Source of the DNA: BOKV01 sp049289295
Lineage (GTDB): Bacteria > Pseudomonadota > Alphaproteobacteria > Rhizobiales > Rhizobiaceae
Direction of reading: 5' to 3'
DNA: 64,000 bases
NCBI GenBank assembly: GCA_049289295.1
Contig: JBATLL010000075.1
Span: 1-64,000, forward strand
The position numbers and the translations under genes are program-made. Position 1 is the first letter of the stretch; every line of letters begins with the position of its first letter. Below the pieces are notes generated by a model. The model had not been told where the DNA came from, ran no database searches, and saw nothing but the letters and a program-made list of their open reading frames with translations. Shown here one piece after another: positions 16,716 through 25,598 of the stretch.

Positions 16716-18244
16716 AGAACGGCCTCTTTTAGATTTCGAGAATACGGTTACGGTTTTTGATGCATGCTAGGATCATCCAGATGATTTCGCACAAAAGAGC
16801 CTTGAACCATGCGAGCAGCAGGCGGAGGTTGTGGCCGATTGCGCAGAAGATGACGTTGATGGCGTCGCCCTGTTTACCCTTGAGGTGATTTCGTTCGAGA
16901 AGGCCGTCCTGCTTGATGTGGCCGATGACGGGTTCGATGGCGTTTCGTCGGGCCAGTTCGCGCTTGATCGTCGGTGAGGTGATGCCTCTTGTGTGGGAGA
17001 CGATGATATCGGGCGCATCCTTCCGGTCGATGCCGTGCCCCCGGTATCCGCGATCAACATAGGCACGTTCGACGGTGCGTCCGGTGACGCGGGCGACTTG
17101 GGCGATCTGCCGGTCGAGTGTATGCCCATCATACGGGTTCCCGGGGCAAGCCATGGCGCCAAGGACGAACTGCCCCCCTTTGCAACGCTCGTTGCTTGTC
17201 GCAAAGGACGCCTTGACGCCGAACTCGTAGCGGGCACGCGCCTTGCCCTTTCCGATACACTCCACCTCGGGCGCATGAAGCGCGTAGAGTTTGTGTCGGT
17301 CCCCTGGCTTCTGGGCATGGATCATTGCACTTGTGTCGAGCACGGGCGCGATTGCCGCCTGCACCTGCGGTCTGTCAGCCGTCTTGCGCTTGATGTCGCG
17401 AAGCAGACGGCCAAGACGCGTGCGCATGAAGCGCAGATGGGCTTTTGCCTGTTTATGACCGCGCCCATGGATCAGTCGCGCGACCTCGCGCCGGGCGTGG
17501 CGGGCAACGCGCAGGTAGGATTGCCGTAATGGGATGTTGTGCTTCACCGCGGCCCGGTTCAGCCATTCAATCGCCCGCAGCATGAGATGTCCGTCCGTCG
17601 GATGAGCGACCGCCTTGGTCTGCACCGTCGTATCGACGGTGACGCGCTCGATCTGACGTGGTTTTGCCGCTCCGCTCGATACGGCAATCGCGATCGTGTC
17701 GGCAAGGATCGCCTCAAGGTCAGCAACCTCCATCCGCTTGCGCCAACGCGTCATCGATGAACGGTCGGCAGGCAGCGCATGCTGGAAGTGGGTCTCACCG
17801 CAGAAGGCCTGAAAGTACGGGTTCTCCACCCAAGCGGCACAGACGGCTTCGTCCGACAGACCCTTGATGTGTTTGACGAGATGCAGGCCCACCATCAGCC
17901 GGGTCGGCAGGCCGGGACGGCCAATATCATCCACAAACGTGGCACCGAAGCGCTCCGCAAGCCCATTCCAGTCAATTCGGGATGCCAGCACCAGAAGTTC
18001 ATGCCGCGAGGCTCTCGCGGAACAGGTCTGACTGCGGCTTGGTCTCGGGGCGATGTGGGCGCATGGGCAGGTCTCCTAAAAAGCCACCCAGACGGAATCA
18101 CAACCCGTTCCAAAAGCCCAGAGCCAATCGAAACGTCCGATACAAAACGCAAGGAAATCGCGCCAGAACACGCAAACCTTGCAAATCCCAATACTGCAAA
18201 TCCAAAAATCACAAAGCAAGATCAATGCGATGATAGTTCTTCAC
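16712..18244. mobile_element. IS5-family element
   Basis: GTGAAGAAC at 16712-16720 is repeated inverted (GTTCTTCAC) at 18236-18244, giving an element of 1533 bp with one transposase gene. Flanks differ: IstA fragment on the left, IS481 fragment on the right. I could not see a convincing target duplication, so insertion was probably followed by deletion of neighbouring DNA. Confidence 0.7.
16729..18064 (-). pseudogene. IS5-family transposase with N-terminal frameshift
   Basis: The 420 residues from 17991 contain a full DDE domain: IERVTVDTTVQTKAVAHP (D), ERAYVDRGYRGHGIDRKD (D), RRNAIEPVIGHIKQDGLL (E). The family's N-terminus, MRPHRPETKPQSDLFRESLA from ATG 18064, is present but out of frame. 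It rejoins as HELLVLASRIDWNGLAERFG after a small deletion near 18005. Translation from the internal ATG at 17991 would miss about 30 N-terminal residues. Activity is therefore doubtful but not excluded. Confidence 0.8.
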
Positions 18245-18266
18245 GGGCGACTAGCTGGAAGTCCTG

Positions 18267-18407
18267 TTCATCAACCCTGTATACAATTTTAGCCGCCGCC
18301 TAAAGACACTTCGAGGTCTGACACCATACGACTTCATCTGCAAAATCTGGACAACTGAGCCACAGAGATTCATCATCAGTCCAATCCACCAAATGCCGGG
18401 ACTTAAC
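18267..18407 (+). pseudogene. IS481-family transposase, C-terminal fragment
   Basis: The frame reads NPVYNFSRRLKTLRGLTPYD, FICKIWTTEPQRFIISPIHQ, MPGLNS, which is the conserved end of IS481 transposases (usually closing HQMPGLNT-stop). The normal stop is lost and the frame runs into the next fragment. The catalytic part is absent, replaced by the IS5 element at the left. Confidence 0.78.
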
Positions 18408-18424
18408 AGCTGGCTGGACAGAAA

Positions 18425-18969
18425 TGGCGAAAGGTCAGCTGGCGACGGGGCACCAAGGGGTGGCTTTCCTGTCGCTTCGCGGCCTGCCGCGTCCGGCTTG
18501 CGGATGGTCACAGGCACCGAATGCACGATGGCCGCGTTCGGGCCATGCCCGGCGACGAGGTCTGGCTCGTGGGCGAACGCCGCTCGACCGGAGAACAAAA
18601 ATACCATGTGTCGAACCTGTCGGCCGATACCACCCTCAAGACGCTTGCCGCCGCGATCAGGCCATATGGGTCTGTGAGCAGGCGCACCAGCAGCTCAAGG
18701 AGGAACTCGGGCTGGATCACTTCGAAGGGCGATCCTGGACGGGATTGCACCGACATGCCTTGATGACGATGATCGCTTACGCATTCCTCCAATCCCGCCG
18801 CCTCAAAGCAGCGGGGTGGAAAAAAAGAGTAACCGGACCGCCGCCACACCTGACCATGCCGGCCGTCAGGCAAGCCATCCTCGATCTCTTCGCACGGCCG
18901 CCGCCCCTGCGATGTCCTCAATGTGAAATGCTTTTCGCAGATGCTACCAAACCGAAACTGCCAAAGTAG
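18425..18969 (+). pseudogene. IS701-family transposase, C-terminal part with frameshift
   Basis: Reads WRKVSWRRGTKGWLSCRFAA, MPGDEVWLVGERRSTGEQKY and HVSNLSADTTLKTLAAAI in one frame. It then shifts near 18660 to WVCEQAHQQLKEELGLDHFE, GRSWTGLHRHALMTMIAYAF and the C-terminus. The catalytic Glu region (EQAHQQLKEELGLDHFEGRSW) is diagnostic of IS701-like transposases. The N-terminal half is missing. Confidence 0.78.
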
Positions 18970-19037
18970 TGCTAACAAATTGATCCAAATCAGAACCCAT
19001 CGGGTCGTTATTCTCAATTCATCTGGTGGATGCGGGC

Positions 19038-20240
19038 TTACGAAACACCTGCCCGTTGTAGAATCGCCTCTATATTACGCCCGACTACCGCCAGCGAATG
19101 CTGCGCGATAAGGCGGCGATATCCTTGCATTGCGCGTTGGGATGCCGCGACAGGATCATCATAAATCGCGCGCAACTGACGCGCCGCATCGTCAATCGAC
19201 GGATCTGCCCAAGTTGCATTATCAGCAAGAACATACTCGCCCGCCGCAACGCCGACACGGTCCCAAGCGACCGGAAAAGCCGTGTCTTCGGCGATAAAAT
19301 CTGTCGATCCGCCGTAATCCGTAGCGACTACAATCTTGCCTGCAGCCAAAGCTTCGGCGCAGCCCAGTCCCAATCCCTCAGAGCGATGAAGTGACAAAAA
19401 CACATCATGTTCTTCCATCAACTTCGTCATCTGGGTACGGGTTAGATTTCTGTCCAGTATTTTGATCCTCGAATCGTTTGCTGCCTGGTCAGCAAGCCAT
19501 CGGCGGCGCCCCATATCGCGTTCGCCTCGGGTTTTGACTGTGAGCGATACGTCGCGCTGGTTTTTAAACGCTTGTCGAAATGCAAGAATTGCAGCTTCGG
19601 GGTTTTTGCGTGTGGGGAAGGAATCAAAATCAAAATAGAACAAGCATTTTAATGTATCACCGGGCAGGTAGCTGCGCGGCGGCAATGCAGGTGCGAGCAA
19701 AGGGTGTTTAACCAGTGCAACCTTCTTCAAACCATGCGACACCAACGAGTTATAGATAAAGGTCGAAGGCGCCCATACAGAATCAAACCGGCGCAAATAC
19801 GATATATATTGCTTTGGAATGGCCTCTAATTCCCAGAAAGGGTATGCGATGTTGTATTTCTTACGACAGATAATGTGCCGGAGCCCGCGATAACCCGGCA
19901 GCCCGTCAATGGACAAGCTTACACTATAGGGAGCATCATCGGACACTATCTTCGTGAACTGCGGATCATTCTGTCGCCCCTCAAGCACTCGATTGCAAGC
20001 GGCGACAGGAATCTTTTGGTGACTTAACGATGCGTGAAGCAACCGTGCGCTTTCGCCCAGCCCAATTTCCGACAGAAAATAGCCGTGGATATTGACGCCA
20101 TTCGGCAATGTGGTGTCACAACGTAACCAACATGGCTGGGCTGCCTTTTGCGCGCATTGTGTCCGAAAACAACGCAAAAATTTTGAAATATTTTTTCTGT
20201 TCCGGCCCATGGGTCTTCTTTCAGCTTTTATGCATCTCAT
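19038..20240 (-). CDS. GT4-type glycosyltransferase
   Basis: 400 residues from ATG 20240 (AGGCGG 4 nt upstream); ATG 20210 (MGRNRKN...) is an alternative. Typical N-terminal phrase NIHGYFLSEIGLGESARLLH, then KYNIAYPFWELEAIPKQYI and FDSVWAPSTFIYNSLVSHGL, and the donor-site region HDVFLSLHRSEGLGLGCAEA followed by LAAGKIVVATDYGGSTDF. Such proteins are frequent in rhizobial and marine alphaproteobacterial exopolysaccharide clusters. The base composition appears lower in G+C than the rest of the window. A 71-bp gap separates it from the upstream phosphohexomutase; both run leftward. Confidence 0.85.
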   Translation of the reverse strand: MRCIKAERRPMGRNRKNISKFLRCFRTQCAQKAAQPCWLRCDTTLPNGVNIHGYFLSEIGLGESARLLHASLSHQKIPVAACNRVLEGRQNDPQFTKIVSDDAPYSVSLSIDGLPGYRGLRHIICRKKYNIAYPFWELEAIPKQYISYLRRFDSVWAPSTFIYNSLVSHGLKKVALVKHPLLAPALPPRSYLPGDTLKCLFYFDFDSFPTRKNPEAAILAFRQAFKNQRDVSLTVKTRGERDMGRRRWLADQAANDSRIKILDRNLTRTQMTKLMEEHDVFLSLHRSEGLGLGCAEALAAGKIVVATDYGGSTDFIAEDTAFPVAWDRVGVAAGEYVLADNATWADPSIDDAARQLRAIYDDPVAASQRAMQGYRRLIAQHSLAVVGRNIEAILQRAGVS

Positions 20241-20311
20241 CCGACCGCCTTGCCGCGGGCAGGAAGTGGAGTTTTTCTGTTTGGAATTAGGCCGCGCCTG
20301 GGCAGAAATTT

Positions 20312-21715
20312 TTATAAGAGCTTGCGGATAATTGCCAACGCTTCCTCAAGCGTATCTCGCGCAAGCAGGGGATCCCCTGCTTCCACGTAAAGACGCAATT
20401 CTGGCGCGTTGCCTGATGGTCGCAAGTGAATAATGCGGTCATCACTGCAATTAAGCCGCAGGCCGTCGGTTAGATCAAACGCGTGTTCTTCTGTTCCAAG
20501 TCGTGCCAGGAATTCGGTCCGCGCGCCCACGTTATGAAGTAATTCGGTCACGAATGCATTTGACGTGACGGCTGGCACGTTTTCTAACTTGTCAGCCGCC
20601 GTGAAGCGCGCGGGTTGCGCAGCGACCAACCCCGCAATGCCGTTCTCGGTGTTCCGGCTGGCGGCTAGCACTGCCAGCATTGGCAATACTGCATCGCGGG
20701 TCATCAGTGGGGGAATCACACCGCTGGATCCCGTTGCCGCAAATCCAAGCAAAAAACCTCCGTTTGCTTCGTAACCAACCACTTGGTCGGCTTCGGTCTG
20801 CATCGCCGCGATGACATAGGGTGACCCGATCTTGCAGCGGTCAACCACTTCAAAGCGCCCACTCTTTTCCAGTCCTGTGTTTGAAGAAACGGGTGTCACC
20901 ACACGCTGCGCATTCAGAAAACCTGCTGCGATCTGCCCCAAGACGTCGCCAGAGACGATCTGCCCGCTCTGATCTGTGATCAGCGGGCGATCACCATCGC
21001 CATCAGTTGAAATGATCGCATCAATAGATTGCTGCTGGGACCAGTGCAACAGTTGCTGCTTTGTATGATAGGGGACCGCTTCGGTGTCCAAGGGAATGAA
21101 CACGTCTGACCACCCCAAGATATGCGCTGTTCCACCAAGCCGATGAACAAGCGTGACCAAAATATCGCGCCCGACTGCGCTGTGGCAATAAACGCCGATA
21201 TTCATTCCGTCTAATGCTCCAGCGAAACTGTATTCGTAGCGCCGAATGTAGCCTGTCACTATGTCATGCAGCATGGACGGCGGTCGGTCATGATCATGCC
21301 AGTCGCGGCCGAGCGCGGCGGAAATCGCAATTTCATGGGATTTGGTAATCTCGCCATCGGGTGTGTAAAACTTCAGACCGTTGCGGTCGGCAGGGATATG
21401 GCTACCTGTGATCATGATTGCCGCTGCGCCCTCCTGCATCGCAGCCAGAGCCAATGCAGGCGTTGGCGCTGCACCGCATTGCTTGACCTCAAGCCCCGCT
21501 GCTCGTCCCGCCGATACGACTACGGCTGATATATCGGGAGATGATGCTCGCAAATCGTGCGCCACATACAGGCTCGACCCCATCGGACAAGTCGCAGCGA
21601 AAGCCCTGACGTAGTCAGCGATCAAAGCGGGTGTCAGATCGGTCACAAGGCCGCGCAAACCGCTTGTGCCAAACTTTGGTGCCAATGTTGCCAACTCCGA
21701 CTTCATATTTACCAT
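20312..21715 (-). CDS. Phosphohexomutase (phosphomannomutase/phosphoglucomutase family)
   Basis: 467 residues. Alpha-D-phosphohexomutase superfamily with all four active-site elements. They are the catalytic-Ser loop MITGSHIPADRNGLKF (about residues 98-113), the metal site STDGDGDRPLIT, the sugar-specificity loop GYEANGGFLLG, and the phosphate site RPSGNAPELRLYVEAGD. The Y-E-A-N-G-G form of the specificity loop, rather than G-E-M/E-S-G-H, occurs in a subgroup linked to polysaccharide clusters. It would interconvert mannose-6-P and mannose-1-P, feeding GDP-mannose and so GDP-fucose; exact substrate is inferred. The start could also be ATG 21706; no clear ribosome-binding site. Confidence 0.85.
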   Translation of the reverse strand: MVNMKSELATLAPKFGTSGLRGLVTDLTPALIADYVRAFAATCPMGSSLYVAHDLRASSPDISAVVVSAGRAAGLEVKQCGAAPTPALALAAMQEGAAAIMITGSHIPADRNGLKFYTPDGEITKSHEIAISAALGRDWHDHDRPPSMLHDIVTGYIRRYEYSFAGALDGMNIGVYCHSAVGRDILVTLVHRLGGTAHILGWSDVFIPLDTEAVPYHTKQQLLHWSQQQSIDAIISTDGDGDRPLITDQSGQIVSGDVLGQIAAGFLNAQRVVTPVSSNTGLEKSGRFEVVDRCKIGSPYVIAAMQTEADQVVGYEANGGFLLGFAATGSSGVIPPLMTRDAVLPMLAVLAASRNTENGIAGLVAAQPARFTAADKLENVPAVTSNAFVTELLHNVGARTEFLARLGTEEHAFDLTDGLRLNCSDDRIIHLRPSGNAPELRLYVEAGDPLLARDTLEEALAIIRKLL

Positions 21716-22030
21716 CAACGCCGTTTTAGCGTCCTGTCAGATATTGGTAAACCCAAAGTTGATGCACTCAATGACATGCGCTCGCACCATATCGAGAAGC
21801 ACAGGGCCGACATTATCGCGCTCTGGCAGGCCAACTTTGGCATCACCCTTGAAGAACAGCGCGTAGAATTCATGAAGACCGGCCTTGCAGTCCGCTATTA
21901 TCTCACGCCTGAACTGGCGAAGGACAGGAGCAAGTTTGGTCAGCCGGCCCTTCGAAGTCGATGAATTGAACTGCTGCGTCACCGAGACGGACGATAAGGC
22001 AGCAGACCAGCAGCAGCAAAGAATCCGCAA
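21716..22030. other. Region without a recognised gene
   Basis: A plus-strand frame of about 62 codons (ATG near 21776 to 21964) is open and reads MRSHHIEKHRADIIALWQAN onward, but I recognise no family and see no ribosome-binding site. It may be a remnant. The minus strand is also open here with no recognisable content. Confidence 0.25.
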
Positions 22031-22125
22031 GGCTGTCGAAGAACTCTTAGTTAAGGCATTCGTCGCGTAGGCTGCCGTTGAATGACTCGATATAGCCATT
22101 CTGCTGGGGCTTTCCGGTTGGCTGT
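22031..22125 (-). pseudogene. IS3-family OrfB fragment
   Basis: The minus strand reads RQPTGKPQQNGYIESFNGSL, RDECLN, a stop, EFFDSLA. That is the catalytic-Glu segment of an IS3 OrfB with one in-frame stop. Similarity ends on both sides after about 30 codons. Confidence 0.7.
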
Positions 22126-22671
22126 CGTATGTAATTGTATCAAAATTGGTGATTGCCGCATGGTATGGCATATTGGTTTGGGGATAAGGGGCGGGACAGG
22201 ACAGAGCTCGCCATACAGTCCTCAGTTGAATAACCGAACTTCTCAATTTCTGATTTTTGGGGGTATCAAGTGGGGTATCATGCAAAACCACACGGCAGAA
22301 GATATAATAATATCAACATGTAAGGCTATAAGATATGGTCCTCTTCTGGCACCAGGTATTTTTTCCAATTTCATTTTACCAATGCCAATCTGTGCGTTCG
22401 CGAACTGCGATCTGCACTTGAGCAACAGCGTATGAAAATGTGTTAGCAGCTCCATTGGCCGTAAAACAACCCACAATTGTACAACTGCTCGGTTGGCCAT
22501 GCAGGGCGATTGCACGCGCATTTTGCCCGGTTGCGAAGATCCATCTGGTGTTTCAGGTGAGGCGTTGGCTCAGAATCCCGTTGCAGAAAGCAACGTCATT
22601 GATGTCTCCGCCGAGCATGTTAAGGCCGGCCGGATTGCGGGCGGCCTTCAATGTGTTCTTCCGGGAATTGT
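22126..22671. other. Stretch with no identifiable gene
   Basis: About 545 bp of locally AT-rich sequence with only short frames. One copy of a 19-bp direct repeat (CACGCGCATTTTGCCCGGT, 22513-22531) lies here; the other copy is at 23972-23990. I see no RNA gene or recognisable protein piece. Confidence 0.3.
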
Positions 22672-24098
22672 TTAGTTGGAAAAATCCCAGATGGCCTTAC
22701 GCTTCAGGCATGGCAACGCGATTTCAAATGCTGATGTGGTTACATAACGGCCTTTCGGGAAATACTCTCCCATGGCTGCCTCTTCATTGCCGCGCGCGCC
22801 GATATTCTGAACCGCCTGCGGGAAATTGGCAGTACCAAGCATGTGGCGCAGCTGGAAGATGGTGGCGTCCTCATCAACCGCCCCATCACCGTCATCAGCC
22901 ATTGGCAGCCAGGCGACGCCACACTCCAGCCGCGCATTTCGCGGACGGTCCGCAGCTCGGCTGACAACAATCGTGTAGATTCCATCCTTGTTGACCGGAA
23001 TCTGCTCATCGTGGACGCATCCATTCACACGGGTATTGGCAAACCCCTGATTGGAGCAGAACGACCGGTAACGGAGCTGGGCCTCATCAAAGGTCTTCTC
23101 ACCATGCAAGGTTCGGGGGTGGACGGCGCTTTGCCCGAACCACGAAAACCTTTCCAAGCTTCCGGTTGAGAACGGTGCGGATATACTGATTGTCGAGGTT
23201 CGGATAGAACCCGCCATGGCTTGTTGTGCCTGGAGGAACATCTTCACCAGTATACATCGAACAAATGTATTCACGGCCAAGCTGTTGCTGCCATCTTGGC
23301 GGATTTTGCGCCGGATGTGACGGCGATATCCTTGCTGCCTTCTCGATCAGTTCGCGGTTTTTCTACATCGGTACGGCCAGTGCGGCCGGATCAAGTTCCA
23401 GTGGCTGGCGGAAGTTCTATGCCTCGCAGGCAGCAAGACCCGTCAATTCGGTGCTGTCGGGCAGGGTGAGGATATGATTTGGCAGACCTGCTCCTCCGGT
23501 TTCATCCTGGCCGATATCATCGGCATAGATTCGATCCAGGATGACCTGCTATCCCCCGCCATATTTGGGCGCGTGAAGCGTGCTGCGGGTTTCCCCGACA
23601 AGGTTCATGCCGGTTTTTTGCCACTCTGCGGGTTGGCCGTCTACGACTTCGAGAGAGTAGCTTCTGGAGCGCGCAGACCGGTCTGCACCACTCAGGAACG
23701 GATTCGTGGATCCTGCATCGGGCTTCATGAGATAGTCGGCTACCGATTCCACCGGTTGTCCCTCACCATCTTAGCTGATGACGGACATGTAGCGAGAATG
23801 AGGAAGCTTGCCTTCCAAACGCAGTTTGGCACCTTCAGGAATGGTGAACACCGCACCCCAATAAAAGGTTGCTGCATCCGGATAGGCAATATTGATATAG
23901 GGATCGGCGCTCACCGGCCCACCAAGCCAAAAGCAGTTGCGCGTGCCTATTATTGGATCTGATACCTTGACCACGCGCATTTTGCCCGGTCCATTCGGGC
24001 TTCAGGACCCAAAACCAGACACCTGCCAATACCAGAGCAAGCAGTCCTGTTCCTGATATGAAATTTTTCAGTCTTCCACTCGATTTCCTTGCCGGCAT
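22672..24098 (-). pseudogene. Decayed gene for a membrane-anchored protein of unknown function
   Basis: Several minus-strand frames join into one ancestral protein. From ATG 24098 there is a short basic N-terminus and one membrane helix (SGTGLLALVLAGVWFWVLKP). After a frameshift at about 23980 come VKVSDPIIGTRNCFWLGGPV, AGSTNPFLSGADRSARSRSY and LEVVDGQPAEWQKTGMNLVG. After further shifts and stops, the C-terminal part reads RYRSFCSNQGFANTRVNGCV, YTIVVSRAADRPRNARLECG and GRYVTTSAFEIALPC. Conserved-looking Trp, Gly, Cys and Pro positions suggest a real extracytoplasmic protein family, which I cannot name. Confidence 0.65.
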
Positions 24099-24236
24099 TT
24101 CAATCCTCCTCCCGAAATTGCACTCTGCATTCGATTTTCCATTAAGTGAAAACAGCAACTTAAAAGGGTACGCGTGTAACAATCTTGTTAGCGTCGAATT
24201 CGGTCCTTATCGGCGTAGCCAGGTGGAGAAAACCGC

Positions 24237-24900
24237 ATGAGCGAGCAACTCAGGAACATACTCTTGAGCAGTCCGGTCTTTCAGACCTGCCCTGAGGAAA
24301 ACGCAAAGCAATTAGCCAGCGTAGGAAGGATCGAGCACTTCCCTGCTCCTAGCCCGTTTTCCCATGAAGGAGGGCATCCCGGGGTAATCCGTTTTATCCT
24401 GCGCGGGAGAATTGACCTCTTGCGAGTGCCCAAAGCCGGGCAGACGGCGCGAATTCCGATCACGCGCGGTGGGTGGGCTACCTGGCTGGGCTGTCTTTAC
24501 GACCAACCATGGAACATGAATTTAAGTCTTCCAGCGATGCGACGTATGCAGCGTTCCCGGTCAACCCGGTGAGGAAACTGATTCAGGGAAACTGCCTGGC
24601 GCTCAATGCCGTGGTCGGTCAAGTGGGCGCAAGCATGCGGGCGGTAATCGGCTGGTCTCATGCGCAGACGTTGTTCAACAGGGAACAGCAGGTAGTTTAC
24701 GTGCTCCTGGCTATCAGCGAATTGCAACCGGATGGGAGCAGTTTTAGTCCGGTTGCGATCACCAACGAACACCAGGGACAAACGGGAATTGGCACCAGCA
24801 ATCCGCAAGTTTTCGATGTTTCCGTCTATGCGGTGGTTCTTCATCAGCGTTGTCCAGGGGCAAATTTCCAAGCAATCCCTCAAACGATCGGTCTTGCTAG
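24237..24900 (+). pseudogene. Crp/Fnr-family regulator, frameshifted
   Basis: ATG 24237 has GGAG 8 nt upstream. The first 85 codons give a cyclic-nucleotide-binding-like start (ILLSSPVFQTCPEENAKQLA, VIRFILRGRIDLLRV). Near 24510 the frame must change to reach LALNAVVGQVGASMRAVIGW and LFNREQQVVYVLLAISELQP, the dimerisation helix and connector of Crp/Fnr proteins. A further shift around 24800 is needed for the helix-turn-helix region (GTSNPQVF). It overlaps the 3' end of hutC by a few bases and is presumably dead. Confidence 0.65.
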
Positions 24901-25598
24901 AGTTCTGTCTGCATGCGGTAGCCGGGACAGAAGGTCAGGCGAACGGACGTAATGATTCTGTCCTGCGACCATGTTGTCCGGTCGATCACGAACAGCCCTT
25001 CGCCCGGTTTGCACTGCAGGATGCTCGCATCCCTCGCGTCTGCGGCAATTGCCGAAAAAGCGATGTCCCCGCCTTCGAAGGGAATGTTGGACACCAGCCA
25101 TTCGTTCGGACTGCGCTGGGTAAAATCAGCCTTCAGTGCGTCTGGAACGGTGGCCGGATTGATCCATCGATCTTCGTAGACATAGGGCCTCGCGTCAGCC
25201 TTGTGCACGGCAAGCAGATGCAATAGCGGCCCAGTGGTGCCGGTCTGCATTGTCGTTGCGATCTGCGGCGGCGGTGGAACCATCTCCTGCGTGAGAAGCG
25301 AATAACCATATTCCAGACTCTTGCCCTCGATTTCCCGCCGTATCACGGGAATTTCCAGCGTCGCCTTGCGCACCGGGTGAATGGCAATACGGGTCCCGGC
25401 CTTGCGCCTGCGATCCAGAAGGCCGGCCTGGGCCAGGTTGCGCAAGGCACGGTTGACGGTCGTGCGCGCGCATCCGAACTCGCGAGACAGTTCCTCTTCG
25501 TTCGGGATGATGTCGCCGGGCTTCCATTGGCGCAGGCTGATCCGGCGCAAGACCTCATCCTGCACCGTTTGCCAGCTGTTGAATGCGGTCTGCGTCAA
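24897..25598 (-). CDS. hutC: Histidine utilisation repressor HutC (GntR family)
   Basis: 233 residues. N-terminal winged helix of the GntR type (PGDIIPNEEELSREFGCART, TVNRALRNLAQAGLLDRRRK) and a C-terminal UTRA ligand domain (YVYEDRWINPATVPDALKAD, FTQRSPNEWLV, SAIAADARDASILQCKPGEG, LFVIDRTTW), the HutC subfamily pattern. Known HutC proteins release DNA on binding urocanate. Its ATG overlaps the hutF stop (ATGA), so hutF and hutC share a transcript from the divergent promoter at about 26.97 kb and HutC can autoregulate. Confidence 0.93.
   Translation of the reverse strand: MTQTAFNSWQTVQDEVLRRISLRQWKPGDIIPNEEELSREFGCARTTVNRALRNLAQAGLLDRRRKAGTRIAIHPVRKATLEIPVIRREIEGKSLEYGYSLLTQEMVPPPPQIATTMQTGTTGPLLHLLAVHKADARPYVYEDRWINPATVPDALKADFTQRSPNEWLVSNIPFEGGDIAFSAIAADARDASILQCKPGEGLFVIDRTTWSQDRIITSVRLTFCPGYRMQTEL

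Noticed and set aside
22843..23169. 108-codon plus-strand frame
   Set aside because: It is antisense to a recognisable, though broken, minus-strand protein and has no ribosome-binding site.
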